In this document: positions 8,350-17,410 of the stretch, piece after piece
Layout of the letters: each line of letters starts with the position of its first letter
Numbering within the stretch: position 1 is the first letter of the stretch
Assembly: GCA_963712435.1 (NCBI GenBank)
Contig: CAVQIB010000004.1
Location: 1-64,000, forward strand
DNA length: 64,000 nt
Source of the DNA: Rhodoplanes sp963712435
GTDB taxonomy: Bacteria > Pseudomonadota > Alphaproteobacteria > Rhizobiales > Xanthobacteraceae
Direction of reading: 5' to 3'
Translations under genes and position numbers: made by a program
The notes under the pieces: model-generated
What the model was told of the DNA's origin: nothing
The model's database searches: none
The model's input: only the letters and a program-made list of their open reading frames with translations

Positions 8350-9198
8350 TCACTCAATTGATCGCGCCACCACGGCGCACCCATAAATTCCGGTTTGGCA
8401 GACCGCGCGAAGATAGAAGCTCGCCATGCCGAGCGTCTTCGCTCCAACCTCCGAGTTCCAGCAATAGAAGCCCCTGAAGAATACGTCCGGCGAGCCATCG
8501 GGCAGTTGCCCAGCTTCGATCGGGTTGAGGTCGTCGACGAGAAACAGAAACACATCGCGATCCGAGGCGTAGAGGGTCGTCCTGTCGCGGGTAACGTCGA
8601 CGCGCGGGTTGTAGACGCCGGTCGACCAGTCAAGAACGCCGGGCACCTTCCAGCGCGTGTCGCTCGTGCCGTCGCCGGCGATCCGTTGTACGGCCTCGAC
8701 GAGCTCACGGTCGTAGATGCGACCATAATCCGGGCCCGTGATGGCGCGGAGTTCCACCCGGCCGTCATCCACTTCAAGCGTCTTGACCTGCTCAGCCCGA
8801 TGCGCTGTGAGGCCGTATTGCAGATTGATGCCGGCGAGCGGGGCAGGAAGCTGCCTGAGATAAGCGGCGGGAGCGCCCACCAGCGCAGCGAGTTGCCCAA
8901 AGCTCCAGTGCGTGGGCGCGATGGGAGCTTCGGAGCCAGGCAGGGTGAGCGCCAAGCAGTCGGCGTTGTCGCGGGTTGCCTCGACCCGGATGGTGGCGCT
9001 TTCAAGGGTTCGCGTCCGGCTGCGTTCGGCGCGGCTGCGGACGGATGCGAACAGCTCGGATAAGGATAAGAACCGTTCGTCCGCCGGCCGCGAGAACCAC
9101 TCTGAAGAAACCCGGGAAACCCGCTGGCCCCGACTGAAGTCCACCTTGTAGCCGCCGCTGACGTCGCGCCGGCCACCCAGTATCTCCATGCTGGTCAT
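8350..9198 (-). pseudogene. DUF932-family protein, 3'-truncated by frameshift
   Basis: The 282 residues after ATG 9198 (GGAG seven bases upstream) match DUF932, a family of mobile-element and plasmid proteins of unknown function. Blocks include HWSFGQLAALVGAPAAYLRQ, LRAITGPDYGRIYD, PRVDVTRDRTTLYASDRDVF and GSPDVFFRGFYCWNSEVG. At about 8405 one base is missing: the reading AVCQTGIYG becomes the family's CQNRNLW if a G is restored. The normal C-terminal region of roughly 100 residues is gone. This deletion in an accessory gene is more likely true decay. Its presence supports an integrative-element origin for the segment left of the tRNA. Confidence 0.78.
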
Positions 9199-9502
9199 CG
9201 TTCATCTCCGCGACGGGCCAGCCGAGAGCTTCTCTCCCAGCTCCAAAACCCGTCACGGCGAATGCCGCCGCTCTCTCACTCTCAGCACAGCGACTGCGAT
9301 TGTTTCACACCTCTCAATCGGAGAAGCCGCGGGGGGTCAAGCGCATTCGCGACTGCCCGGAGCTGGGTTTGCTGGCCCAGATCGAATTTGGATCGCGATT
9401 CCGCCGCCGATCGTGCGCAAGCACGCTCCTTTTATTGGTGAGTTTTTGGTGAGTTTGGCGCTAGCTAAATTCGGAACGCATTCGCTAAGTCTCTGATTTT
9501 AT
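9199..9502. other. intergenic region between DUF932 remnant and tRNA-Arg
   Basis: No coding frame with a ribosome site is seen. The part nearest the tRNA is noticeably more AT-rich than the surroundings and contains a perfect tandem 11-mer (annotated separately). It may be the end of an integrated element; no integrase is readable here. Confidence 0.5.
9435..9456. repeat. perfect 11-bp tandem repeat near tRNA 3' end
   Basis: TTGGTGAGTTT occurs twice head to tail at 9435-9445 and 9446-9456, 46 bases from the CCA end of tRNA-Arg. Short direct repeats beside a tRNA 3' end are typical of tyrosine-recombinase arm or attachment regions. That function is an inference; the repeat itself is plain in the sequence. 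Confidence 0.7.
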
Positions 9503-9579
9503 TGGCGCGCCCGAGGGGATTCGAACCTCTGACCTTTGCCTTCGGAGGGCAACGCTCTATCCAGCTGAGCTACGGGCGC
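9503..9579 (-). tRNA. tRNA-Arg (anticodon CCG)
   Basis: On the minus strand the sequence folds into a full cloverleaf. The acceptor stem GCGCCCG pairs with CGGGCGC. The D arm is AGCTCAGCTGGATAGAGC. The anticodon stem TTGCC/GGCAA has the 7-base loop CTCCGAA giving CCG. The T arm contains GGTTCGAATCC, the discriminator is G, and the 3' CCA is encoded. Its 3' end faces the worn accessory segment on the left, the side on which tRNA-targeting elements integrate. Confidence 0.96.
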
Positions 9580-9893
9580 CTGCCTGCGGGTCCGACCGGC
9601 CACAGTCCCGGCAAACTAACCGATCGGCGACAGGCGAGCAACACGGGCGAAGCGGGCGGTCTCGCGCATATCGGGCGCTCAGTCGCCTCCCGCGCCCGGG
9701 CCTCGGGCGGCGTCGCGCCGGCATTGCGTTGGCGCGCGCCGAACGGCATCACTTCAAGCAACCCGGCGTCCTCGCCCGCCGGGCGCGCCGTCGCCGGCCG
9801 GGGGCGCCGTGGCCGCCGCGCCCGGATTGCAGCGCGCGGTCTCCGCGTGCGGTATGGTCGCGGTGACCGATTCACCTGGCACGGATGCTTCTC
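9580..9893. other. intergenic region upstream of mtnA
   Basis: About 310 bases between the divergent tRNA-Arg and mtnA. It must contain both promoters, but no clear -35/-10 pair or dyad was recognised. Long open frames crossing it are antisense continuations from mtnA with no family resemblance. Confidence 0.4.
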
Positions 9894-11012
9894 ATGAAGG
9901 TCGACGGCAAACCCTGGCGCACCATCTGGCTCGAAGCCGACGGCTGGTCGGTCGGCGCGATCGATCAGACGCAGTTGCCGCATCGGTTCGCCTGCGTGCG
10001 CCTGACCAGCCTCGACGAGGCGGCGTGGGCGATCAAGAGCATGGTGGTGCGCGGCGCGCCGCTGATCGGGGCTGCGGCCGCCTATGGCGTGTGCCTCGCT
10101 TTGAACGCCGACGCTTCCGACGAGGCGCTCGACCGCGCCTGCGAGGTCCTTGCCGCGACGCGTCCGACCGCCGTCAATCTGCAATGGGCGCTCGACCAGA
10201 TGGCCGCGGCGGTCCGCAATCGCCCGCGCGCCGAGCGCGTCGCCGCCGCCTATGCGCGCGCCCAGGCGATCGCCGACGAGGACGTCGCCATCAATGCGGC
10301 GATCGGCCGGTTCGGCGTCGAACTGATCGAGGCGGCCGCCCGCCGTAGAAACGGCGCGCGCGTCAATGTGCTGACCCATTGCAATGCCGGCTGGCTCGCC
10401 ACCGTGGACATCGGCACCGCCACCGCTTCGATCTACGCGGCGCACGACAAGGGAGTTCCGGTCCACGTCTTCGTCGACGAGACCCGCCCGCGCAATCAGG
10501 GCGCCGCGCTCACCGCCTGGGAGCTGCAGCAGCACGGGGTGCCCTGCACGGTGATCGCCGACAATGCGGGCGGTCACCTGATGCAGCACGGGCAGGTCGA
10601 TCTCGTGATCGTCGGCGCCGACCGCGCGACGCGGCAGGGCGACGTCTGCAACAAGATCGGGACGTATCTGAAGGCGCTCGCCGCGCATGACACCGGCGTG
10701 CCGTTCTACGTCGCGCTGCCCTCGCCGACGATCGATTTCGCCATGCGCGACGGCCTCGCCGAAATCCCGATCGAGGAGCGCGGCCCGGAAGAGGTGACCC
10801 AGGTTACGGGAATGACCGCCGACGGCCGGATCGAGACCGTGCGGATCGTGCCGGCCGGCGCCGTGGCCGCAAACTATGCCTTCGATGTCACGCCCGCGCG
10901 GCTCGTCACCGGTCTGATCACCGAGCGCGGCGTGATCGCGGCGCAAACCGATGCGCTCGCGGCGGCGTTTGCGGAGCGGGTCGGCGGCAGGCGGTCGAGC
11001 GGCGGCGCGTGA
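9894..11012 (+). CDS. mtnA: S-methyl-5-thioribose-1-phosphate isomerase
   Basis: A 372-residue eIF2B-alpha-like isomerase converting 5-methylthioribose-1-phosphate to 5-methylthioribulose-1-phosphate in methionine salvage. Family blocks are MKVDGKPWRTIW at the start, MVVRGAPLIGAAAAYG, VNLQWALDQM, LTHCNAGWLAT with the catalytic cysteine, VDETRPRNQGAALTAWEL, DLVIVGADRATRQGDV with the catalytic aspartate, GTYLKALAAHDTGVPFYVA and PSPTIDF. The frame also opens three codons upstream at 9885; ATG 9894 gives the usual MKVDG start. No other methionine-salvage gene lies beside it: it stands between tRNA-Arg and an unrelated binding-protein gene. Confidence 0.95.
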   Translation: MKVDGKPWRTIWLEADGWSVGAIDQTQLPHRFACVRLTSLDEAAWAIKSMVVRGAPLIGAAAAYGVCLALNADASDEALDRACEVLAATRPTAVNLQWALDQMAAAVRNRPRAERVAAAYARAQAIADEDVAINAAIGRFGVELIEAAARRRNGARVNVLTHCNAGWLATVDIGTATASIYAAHDKGVPVHVFVDETRPRNQGAALTAWELQQHGVPCTVIADNAGGHLMQHGQVDLVIVGADRATRQGDVCNKIGTYLKALAAHDTGVPFYVALPSPTIDFAMRDGLAEIPIEERGPEEVTQVTGMTADGRIETVRIVPAGAVAANYAFDVTPARLVTGLITERGVIAAQTDALAAAFAERVGGRRSSGGA

Positions 11013-11043
11013 CCGCCAGCCGTGACGCAGCCCGCTCGCGGCG

Positions 11044-12362
11044 TTACTTGTTCGCCCGCTCGAACTGGCGAAGCAGGTCATTGCCGCGGCTCACCGCGAG
11101 ATCGAGGGCCTCCTTCGCGCTCTTCTTTCCGGTCAGGGCCTGCTCCAGCTCGTCCTCGATGACGTCGCGGACCAGAATGAACGAGCCGAGCCGGACCGCC
11201 TTTGAATTCTCGGTTGGAGGGTTGAGGGTGACCTGCTCGATCGCGATCGCGGCGCCAGGATTGGCCCGATAGAATCCCTCGTCGCGCGTTCGCTCATAGG
11301 CCGGCCGGGTGATCGGCAGATAGCCGGTGCTGCGATGCCAGTCCGATTGCACGTCGGGCTGCGACAGATAGGCGAACAAACGGGCGGCGCCGGCATATTC
11401 CGCGCTTGGGCGTCCGCGCAACACCCACAGGCTCGCGCCGCCGATCATCGAATTCTGCCGCTCCGGCCGGATGTCGGGCCAGTAGGGAAGCATCCCGTAG
11501 CCGACCTCGAACTTCGCGTTCAGGCGGATCTCGGCGATCATGCCCGAGGAGCCGAGAAACATGCCGCATTCGCCCGAGTGGAACTTGCGGCTCCGCCATG
11601 GTGCCGCGGCCGCCATAGTCGAACACCCGTGTCTTCTGCCAGGCGGCGAGGGCTGGAGACATGTCGGATCATTGCCGGATTGTTGAAGATCAGCTCGGCA
11701 TCAAGACCAGCGAGCCCGTTCGCCCGCGTCGCCACCGGCAGATCATGCAGGGCGGAGAAATTCTCGACGTGAATCCAAGACGGCCAATGGCTGCTGAAAC
11801 CGCACGGCACGCCGGCATAGCGCAACCTCAGCGCCGCCTGCTCCACCTCCGGCCAGGTGCGCGGCGCGTCGTCGTCGTCGAGCCCCGCTTTGCGGAACAG
11901 CGTCTTGTTGTAATAAAGGATCGGGGTGGAGGCGTTGAACGGATAGGATAATAGGTTCCCCGCGAGGTCCGCATAGAAGCCCGCGACCGCCGGCAGGAAG
12001 GGCTGGGTGTCGAACGCCTCGCCCGCGTCCTGCATGAGTTCGGACAGGGGATAGACCGCGCCTTTCGCCGCCATCATGGTCGCCGTGCCGATCTCGCTGA
12101 CCTGCACGATCGCCGGATGCGTGCGCGTCCGCATCGCGAAAATGGCCGCCGTCACGGTTTCGGTGTAGCTTCCTTTGAACACCGGGATAATGCGATACTG
12201 CGCCTGCGCGGCATTGAAATTGGACACAATTCGGTGCAGCTGACGGCCGAGTTCATTCGGCATTGCGTGCCAGAGCTGGAGTTCCGTGGCCGCTGCGAAG
12301 GCTTGGCCGGTCATCGCGAAGACGCCAACGGCGGCGGCAAGTACAGCGTCCCTGAACGGCAT
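11044..12362 (-). CDS. ugpB: UgpB-like sn-glycerol-3-phosphate ABC substrate-binding protein (two frameshifts)
   Basis: A Sec signal peptide (MPFRDAVLAAAVGVFAMTGQ, then AFA) is followed by the UgpB signature: LQLWHAMPNELGRQL, FNAAQAQYRIIPVFKGSYTE, VQVSEIGTATMMAAKGAVYP. The C-terminal half lies in other frames: WQKTRVFDYGGRGT, then KFHSGECGMFLGSSG, GYGMLPYWPDI, SLWVLRGRPSAEYAG and RSTGYLPITRPAYE. Reading switches near 11660 and 11592. The corrected length is 438 residues, normal for UgpB, so consensus errors are likely. ATG 12362 has GGAG eight bases upstream. It would capture glycerol-3-phosphate or glycerophosphodiesters in the periplasm. No ugpA, ugpE or ugpC is beside it; it is an orphan binding protein divergent from a dctP-kinase module. 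Confidence 0.8.
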
Positions 12363-12574
12363 CAACAATCTCCGCGCGCATCCGACAGCGGTAGCGAGGC
12401 GCCGAAGTGAGCGCAAAGCTTCGCGATTATGACGAATTCCTCGCCGCATGATCACCACAGAGGTGAGGCAGAAGCGCGATCGGCCGTGGAGTAAGGGTAG
12501 CCATCGCAGCGGCCTTTGGGTAGAGTTTCGCGTGCGCAAAACTGAGTTCAATCGATTGACAAGGCATTTGAATT

Positions 12575-13552
12575 TTGTCTTCAGCATGGAGCGCTTGCGT
12601 TCTGGCGGTGATCCTTGCGACGGCGCAGGCGCCGCAGGCGGCCGCGCGGGAATTTCGCGTCGCTGATACGCAGGCCGCTGATTATCCGACGGTCGAAGCC
12701 GTGGTGTTCATGGGCCGCCTCATCGAGGAGCGGACCGATGGGCGGCACAGCATTCGCGTTTTTCATTCGCGCCAGCTCGGTGAGGAAAAGGAAACGATCG
12801 AACAAACAAGGGTCGGCGCGATCGATCTCAATCGCATCAATATAGCGCCCTTGGCGTCGTTCGTGCCGCTCGTCAATGCGCTTGCCTTGCCGTTCATGTT
12901 TCGTTCGGTCAATCATCTCCGCGCGGTCCTCGATGGGCCGATCGGGGAGGAGATCCTGGCCGGTTTCGAGGCGCAGGGCCTAATCGGGCTCACCTTCTAC
13001 GATTCCGGGGCCCGCTCGATCTACACCCGCGGCCGCGCGATCCACTCTCTGGAAGACCTCACGGGCCTGCGCATTCGCGTGCAGCAGTCGGACCTGATGG
13101 TCGACATGGTCAGGGCGCTCGGCGCCGTGCCGGTCGCGCTTCCGTATGGGCATGTCGAGACCGGGCTTTCGACCGGCCTGATCGACGGGGCGGAGAACAA
13201 CTGGCCGTCCTATGTCACGACCAACCATTTCAAGGTTGCGCGCTATTACACGCTGACCGAGCATACGATGAGCCCCGAGGTTCTGGTGATGTCGAAGCGC
13301 GCTTGGGAAAGCCTTTCGGCGGAGGATAGACTGGTTTTTCGCGACGCCGCGCGCGAGTCGAACCGGTTCATGCGCCTGCGGTGGAGCGCGCTCGAGGAGC
13401 AATCGCGTCAGCGGGCGCTGGCGGAGGGCAACGTGATCATCACCGAGTTCCCGCGGGATGCGTTCGAGCAGGCCATGTCGGCGATCTACGCGAAGGCGAT
13501 GAGCGATCCGGCGCTGGCCCGGCTGGTCCAACGCATCCGCCTGGTTCAGTGA
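12575..13552 (+). CDS. TRAP-type solute-binding protein (DctP family)
   Basis: 325 residues with an N-terminal signal peptide (hydrophobic to about residue 24, ending QAAA) and a DctP fold. The family arginine/ligand region reads DLTGLRIRVQQSDLMVDMVR, followed by ALGAVPVALPYGHVETGLST, GLIDGAENNWPSYVTTNHFK and HTMSPEVLVMSKRAWESLS. TRAP binding proteins deliver C4-dicarboxylates and other carboxylates to DctQM permeases. No dctQ or dctM is present; instead the next gene, ten bases on, is a transmembrane sensor kinase. I infer that it works as a ligand sensor for that kinase rather than in uptake. An in-frame stop just upstream leaves TTG 12575 as the first usable start, with a weak ribosome site. 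Confidence 0.85.
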   Translation: MSSAWSACVLAVILATAQAPQAAAREFRVADTQAADYPTVEAVVFMGRLIEERTDGRHSIRVFHSRQLGEEKETIEQTRVGAIDLNRINIAPLASFVPLVNALALPFMFRSVNHLRAVLDGPIGEEILAGFEAQGLIGLTFYDSGARSIYTRGRAIHSLEDLTGLRIRVQQSDLMVDMVRALGAVPVALPYGHVETGLSTGLIDGAENNWPSYVTTNHFKVARYYTLTEHTMSPEVLVMSKRAWESLSAEDRLVFRDAARESNRFMRLRWSALEEQSRQRALAEGNVIITEFPRDAFEQAMSAIYAKAMSDPALARLVQRIRLVQ

Positions 13553-13561
13553 GATGCGCCA

Positions 13562-15631
13562 TTGGCGGTAATCACACACGATCATTCCTCGGACCCGGCG
13601 AGCCGCGCGCACGCGAAAACCGGCCGCTGGCGCTTCGACGTGGAAAGCCTCGTTCGCGCCCTGCCGATCGGTTGGCGGATTCTGTCCATCGCGGTCCTCA
13701 ACTCGGCGGTCGTCGTCATTCTCGGCGCCCTGATCTGGACGGGCGGGAGCGCGCTCAGCCGCGCCTGGGACGAATTGCGGCAGGTGCGGGAGTCCGACCT
13801 CCTGCTCGTGCTGCTCGAAGGCGAAGCGGGCCGCCTGCAGAATCTCATTCACCGCTACATCAACGAGCCAAGCCCGGAGATTTTTGCGGAAATCCTGCTG
13901 GTGCGCGAAGCGGTGCTCGGCACGCTGCGCACGCGCAGCCCGGGCGATCCGGTGCTGGCTTCCGCGATGGCGGACCTCGCCGGCGTGACCGAGCGCTTCC
14001 TCGACGGCTTCAACGAGCTGCGCGCGGTGCAGGCGACCATCAATAGCGTTTACGAGGCCGAGGTGCTGCGCCCCGCGCGCGAGATGGCCGGCCTCTATTC
14101 GATCCTCGAAGGGTCGATCGCGCAGCACGACGCGCTGATCCGGCCGTCGCTCGGGAAATCGCGCGAGGCGTTCACGGCGGCCGTGGTCGCCGCCAACGCC
14201 TATTATCTTTCGCTTGCGTCCAATGCGGTCGAGGAGGCGCGCCGCAATACCGAGACGATCGAACGGACCGTTCCGGTCATGATCGACCTCGCCGACGACG
14301 ATATCCAGCGCGCCGCGCTCGAAGCGCTGAAACAGCGCGCCGCCGCGCTGCGCGGCGGCTTGGATCATCTCGCCGCGAAGTTCGCCTCGCGCACGCATGT
14401 GCTGCGGACCGCGATCGACGGCAATCAGGCGATGATGATTTCCAGCATCGACAGCCTGCAGACGCAGATGCGCGACCGCGAGCAGCGCGCGCAAACGAGC
14501 TTCGATCGCACCATGGCGGACATATTCCGCACGGTGGTTCTGGTCGCCGCGGCCTTCCTGTTGGCGATCGTCGTCGGCGGGCTGATCGTCGCGCGCAGCA
14601 TCCGCTTGCCGCTGCAGGAATTGCGAAGCGCAATGCATGCGATCGTTTCCGGACATTACGGTCGGGTGATCCAGGACGCGGGGGCGCGGGACGAGATCGG
14701 TGAAATGGCGCGCGCGGTCGAGGTGTTCCGGGAGAACGCGATGGCCAAGCGCCGCGCCGAGATCGAGCTGCGCGCCTCGAAGGAGCATGCCGAGACCGCT
14801 CTCGCCGAATTGCGCGACACACAGAAGAGCCTGATCGACGCCGAGAAGCTTGCCGCCTTGGGCGGGCTAGTCGCCGGCGTCGCCCACGAGGTCAACAATC
14901 CGGTCGGGATCAGTCTTACGGTGGCGTCCAGCCTCGCGGGCCGCTGCGACCTGTTCGCCGCCGAGGTGAGGGAGGGGCCGCTCCGCCGGTCGCGGCTCGA
15001 CGAGTTCATCGCAAACGCCGGCGACGCGGCGCGCCAGCTCGTCGCCAACCTGCAGCGCGCCGGCGAGCTGATTCAGTCGTTCAAGCAGGTCGCGGTCGAC
15101 CGCAGCCACGCCGAGCGGCGCGAATTCAATCTGCGCGAGGCGACCGAGCAGATCGTCGCGAGCGTGCGGCCGGTGCTGCGCCGGGCGCAAGTCGCGATCA
15201 ACATCGAGATTCCGGCCGAGATCGTCCTGGACAGCGACCCGGGCTCCTACGGGCAGGTGCTCACCAACATCCTCCTCAATGCGGTGATTCACGCGTTTCC
15301 GGACAGTCGCGCCGGCCAGGTCGAGATCAGGGCGCGCCCGCTCGGCGTCCGCCATGTCGAGATCGTCGTCGCCGACGACGGCGTCGGCATGAGCGAGGAG
15401 GTGCGCCGACGCGCCTTCGATCCGTTCTTCACCACCCGGCGCAACGAGGGCGGAACCGGATTAGGCCTGCACATCATCCACAATCTCGTGACGCAAAGTC
15501 TCGGTGGGCGGCTGCATCTCGAATCCGCGCCCGGCCGCGGCGCCATGATCCGCATCGTGCTTCCGCGGGTGGCGCCGCAACTGAGCGCGCCGGTTCCCAC
15601 CCTCCTAGCGACGGACCAGGCCCATGGCTGA
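13562..15631 (+). CDS. transmembrane sensor histidine kinase with HAMP domain
   Basis: 689 residues. TM1 is at about 41-63 (ILSIAVLNSAVVVILGAL). A helical periplasmic domain of about 260 residues follows, then TM2 at about 324-346 (VVLVAAAFLLAIVVGGLIVA), HAMP (SIRLPLQELRSAMHAIVSGH), a coiled coil and a HisKA helix with the phosphoacceptor in LAALGGLVAGVAHEVNNPVG (His about 441). The HATPase domain has ILLNAVIHAFP, VVADDGVGMS and GGTGLGLHIIHNLV. Start TTG 13562 lies ten bases after dctP; the 3' end overlaps the next gene by 8 bases, so the three are one operon. The all-helical periplasmic domain fits docking of a binding protein. Signal and ligand are unknown. Confidence 0.9.
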   Translation: MAVITHDHSSDPASRAHAKTGRWRFDVESLVRALPIGWRILSIAVLNSAVVVILGALIWTGGSALSRAWDELRQVRESDLLLVLLEGEAGRLQNLIHRYINEPSPEIFAEILLVREAVLGTLRTRSPGDPVLASAMADLAGVTERFLDGFNELRAVQATINSVYEAEVLRPAREMAGLYSILEGSIAQHDALIRPSLGKSREAFTAAVVAANAYYLSLASNAVEEARRNTETIERTVPVMIDLADDDIQRAALEALKQRAAALRGGLDHLAAKFASRTHVLRTAIDGNQAMMISSIDSLQTQMRDREQRAQTSFDRTMADIFRTVVLVAAAFLLAIVVGGLIVARSIRLPLQELRSAMHAIVSGHYGRVIQDAGARDEIGEMARAVEVFRENAMAKRRAEIELRASKEHAETALAELRDTQKSLIDAEKLAALGGLVAGVAHEVNNPVGISLTVASSLAGRCDLFAAEVREGPLRRSRLDEFIANAGDAARQLVANLQRAGELIQSFKQVAVDRSHAERREFNLREATEQIVASVRPVLRRAQVAINIEIPAEIVLDSDPGSYGQVLTNILLNAVIHAFPDSRAGQVEIRARPLGVRHVEIVVADDGVGMSEEVRRRAFDPFFTTRRNEGGTGLGLHIIHNLVTQSLGGRLHLESAPGRGAMIRIVLPRVAPQLSAPVPTLLATDQAHG

Positions 15632-17390
15632 TTCCGACGACATCATCGACCTCATCGAGGATTCGGCCGGCGAACAGGTCGGCGAGCCTGGTCCGCGCTG
15701 GAAGGTGGTCATCATCGACGATGAGCCGGCCGTGCACGACGGAACGCGCTTCGCGCTCAGCGACTACACGCTCAACGGGCAGGGGCTTGAAATCCTGTCC
15801 GCCTATTCGGCCGAGGAAGGGCGCGCCGTGATGCGCGAGCATCCCGACGTCGCGGTCGTGCTGCTCGACGTGATCATGGAGACCGACAATGCGGGTCTCG
15901 ATCTCGTCGGTTTCATCCGCACCGAGCTCAAGAACGAGACCGTCCGCATCATTCTCCGCACCGGCCAGCCGGGCCAGGCGCCGGAGCGCCGCGTCATCGT
16001 CGATTACGACATCAACGATTACAAGGCGAAGACCGAGCTGACGGCCGATAAGCTGTTCACCTCGCTCACCGCCGCGCTGCGCAGCTATCAGCAACTGCAG
16101 CGCATGATCCAGACGCGCCGCGGTCTCGAAATCATCGTCGAGGCCGCCTCCACCTTGTACGACTTCAAGTCGATCCAGCGCCTTGCGGAAGGCGTGCTGA
16201 CGCAGCTCGCTTCGCTGCTGCAGGTCGACTGCGACGGCATCCTGGTCTGCCACGACGACAGACGAACGGATCACGACGTGGCCGTGCTCGCCGCGTCCGG
16301 CTGCTACACGGGCTTGCTCGGCGCCGAAACGGCGACCGCCTTCGAGCCCGAGTTGCAGGAATGGCTCGATGAGGCCTTCCACCGGCGCCGACACCAGTTC
16401 ACGTCGCGCTGGTCGGCGCTCTATATCGGCACCGCGAGCGGGCGCGAAGTGGTCGTCGTGCTGCATGCAAGGCGTCCGCTGTCCGACACCGACCGCACGC
16501 TGGTCGAGCTGTTCGCGAGCAAGCTCTCCATCGCCTTCGACAATGTCATACTGTACGAGCAGCTTCAGGAGGCGAACACCCGGCTCGAGGAGCGCGTGAA
16601 CCAGCGCACGCGGGAGCTGACGGCGGCGAACCGCCGGCTCGCGGCGCAATGGGCGCGCCTGCAGCGCGCGAATGCGTTCAAGCGGGAGATCCTCGGCACC
16701 GTCGCCCATGATCTGCGCAACCCGCTCTCGGTCATCATCGGCCGGGCGGAGATTCTCGAGCGCATGCTGTCCGATCCGGCCCACTCGATCGAGAACGCCC
16801 AGGCGCAGATCAACCATATCCATGCCGCCGCCGACCGGCTGACCGACATGGTCGAAAGCCTCATCACGGACGCGATGGCCGATGCCCTGAACATCAGCAT
16901 CCGCCGCGAGCCGGTCGATCTGGCCGTCCTCGTCAAGGACGTCGCGGAGGCGAACCAGCCGCTCGCCGCGAAGAAGCAGCAGCTCATTGAGGTGTCCGCT
17001 CCGCTCGGGACGCCGATCGCGTGCGACGGCGACCGGATCCGGGAGGCGATCGACAATCTGATCAGCAACGCCATCAAATACAGCCCGATCGGCGGGCGCA
17101 TCGAGTTGTCGGTCGACCTGCAGGCGGACTGCGCCCACATCCGCGTCAGGGACGAAGGTCCGGGCATGTCGGCGAAGGACATTTCGCGCCTCTATGGCCG
17201 TTTCCAGCGTCTCTCCGCCAAGCCGACCGGCGGCGAGAGCTCGATCGGCCTTGGTCTTTCAATCGTGAAGCGCATCATTGACCTGCACGGCGGGGCGATC
17301 GGGGCGGAAAGTCCCGGGCCGGGCCGTGGCACCACGTTCACGCTCACGCTTCCGACCGCGAAGGAGGACTCAGCCGAGCCGCTCGCCTGA
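15624..17390 (+). CDS. response regulator-DUF3369-histidine kinase hybrid
   Basis: 588 residues. A receiver domain comes first (WKVVIIDDEPAVHDGTRFAL; phosphoacceptor in VVLLDVIME, Asp about 81; Lys in NDYKAKTEL). A DUF3369 segment follows (about 160-310; YDFKSIQRLAEGVLTQLASL), then a coiled coil and a complete kinase core: LGTVAHDLRNPLSVIIGRAE (His about 362), NLISNAIKYSP, VRDEGPGMS and SIGLGLSIVKRIIDLHGG. No DNA-binding or cyclic-di-GMP output exists, so it relays phosphate onward rather than switching genes itself. It overlaps the upstream kinase gene and is surely its partner. The final regulator must be encoded elsewhere, since none follows here. Confidence 0.9.
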   Translation: MADSDDIIDLIEDSAGEQVGEPGPRWKVVIIDDEPAVHDGTRFALSDYTLNGQGLEILSAYSAEEGRAVMREHPDVAVVLLDVIMETDNAGLDLVGFIRTELKNETVRIILRTGQPGQAPERRVIVDYDINDYKAKTELTADKLFTSLTAALRSYQQLQRMIQTRRGLEIIVEAASTLYDFKSIQRLAEGVLTQLASLLQVDCDGILVCHDDRRTDHDVAVLAASGCYTGLLGAETATAFEPELQEWLDEAFHRRRHQFTSRWSALYIGTASGREVVVVLHARRPLSDTDRTLVELFASKLSIAFDNVILYEQLQEANTRLEERVNQRTRELTAANRRLAAQWARLQRANAFKREILGTVAHDLRNPLSVIIGRAEILERMLSDPAHSIENAQAQINHIHAAADRLTDMVESLITDAMADALNISIRREPVDLAVLVKDVAEANQPLAAKKQQLIEVSAPLGTPIACDGDRIREAIDNLISNAIKYSPIGGRIELSVDLQADCAHIRVRDEGPGMSAKDISRLYGRFQRLSAKPTGGESSIGLGLSIVKRIIDLHGGAIGAESPGPGRGTTFTLTLPTAKEDSAEPLA

Positions 17391-17410
17391 GCAAGGCGCG
17401 CCGGGCGGGG

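Noticed and set aside
9570..11081. 503-codon minus-strand frame over tRNA-Arg and mtnA
   Set aside because: It runs through the tRNA and is antisense to a fully conserved mtnA.
12980..17138. Long minus-strand open frames (602 and 554 codons)
   Set aside because: Antisense to dctP, the sensor kinase and the hybrid kinase; composition is that of a GC-bias shadow.
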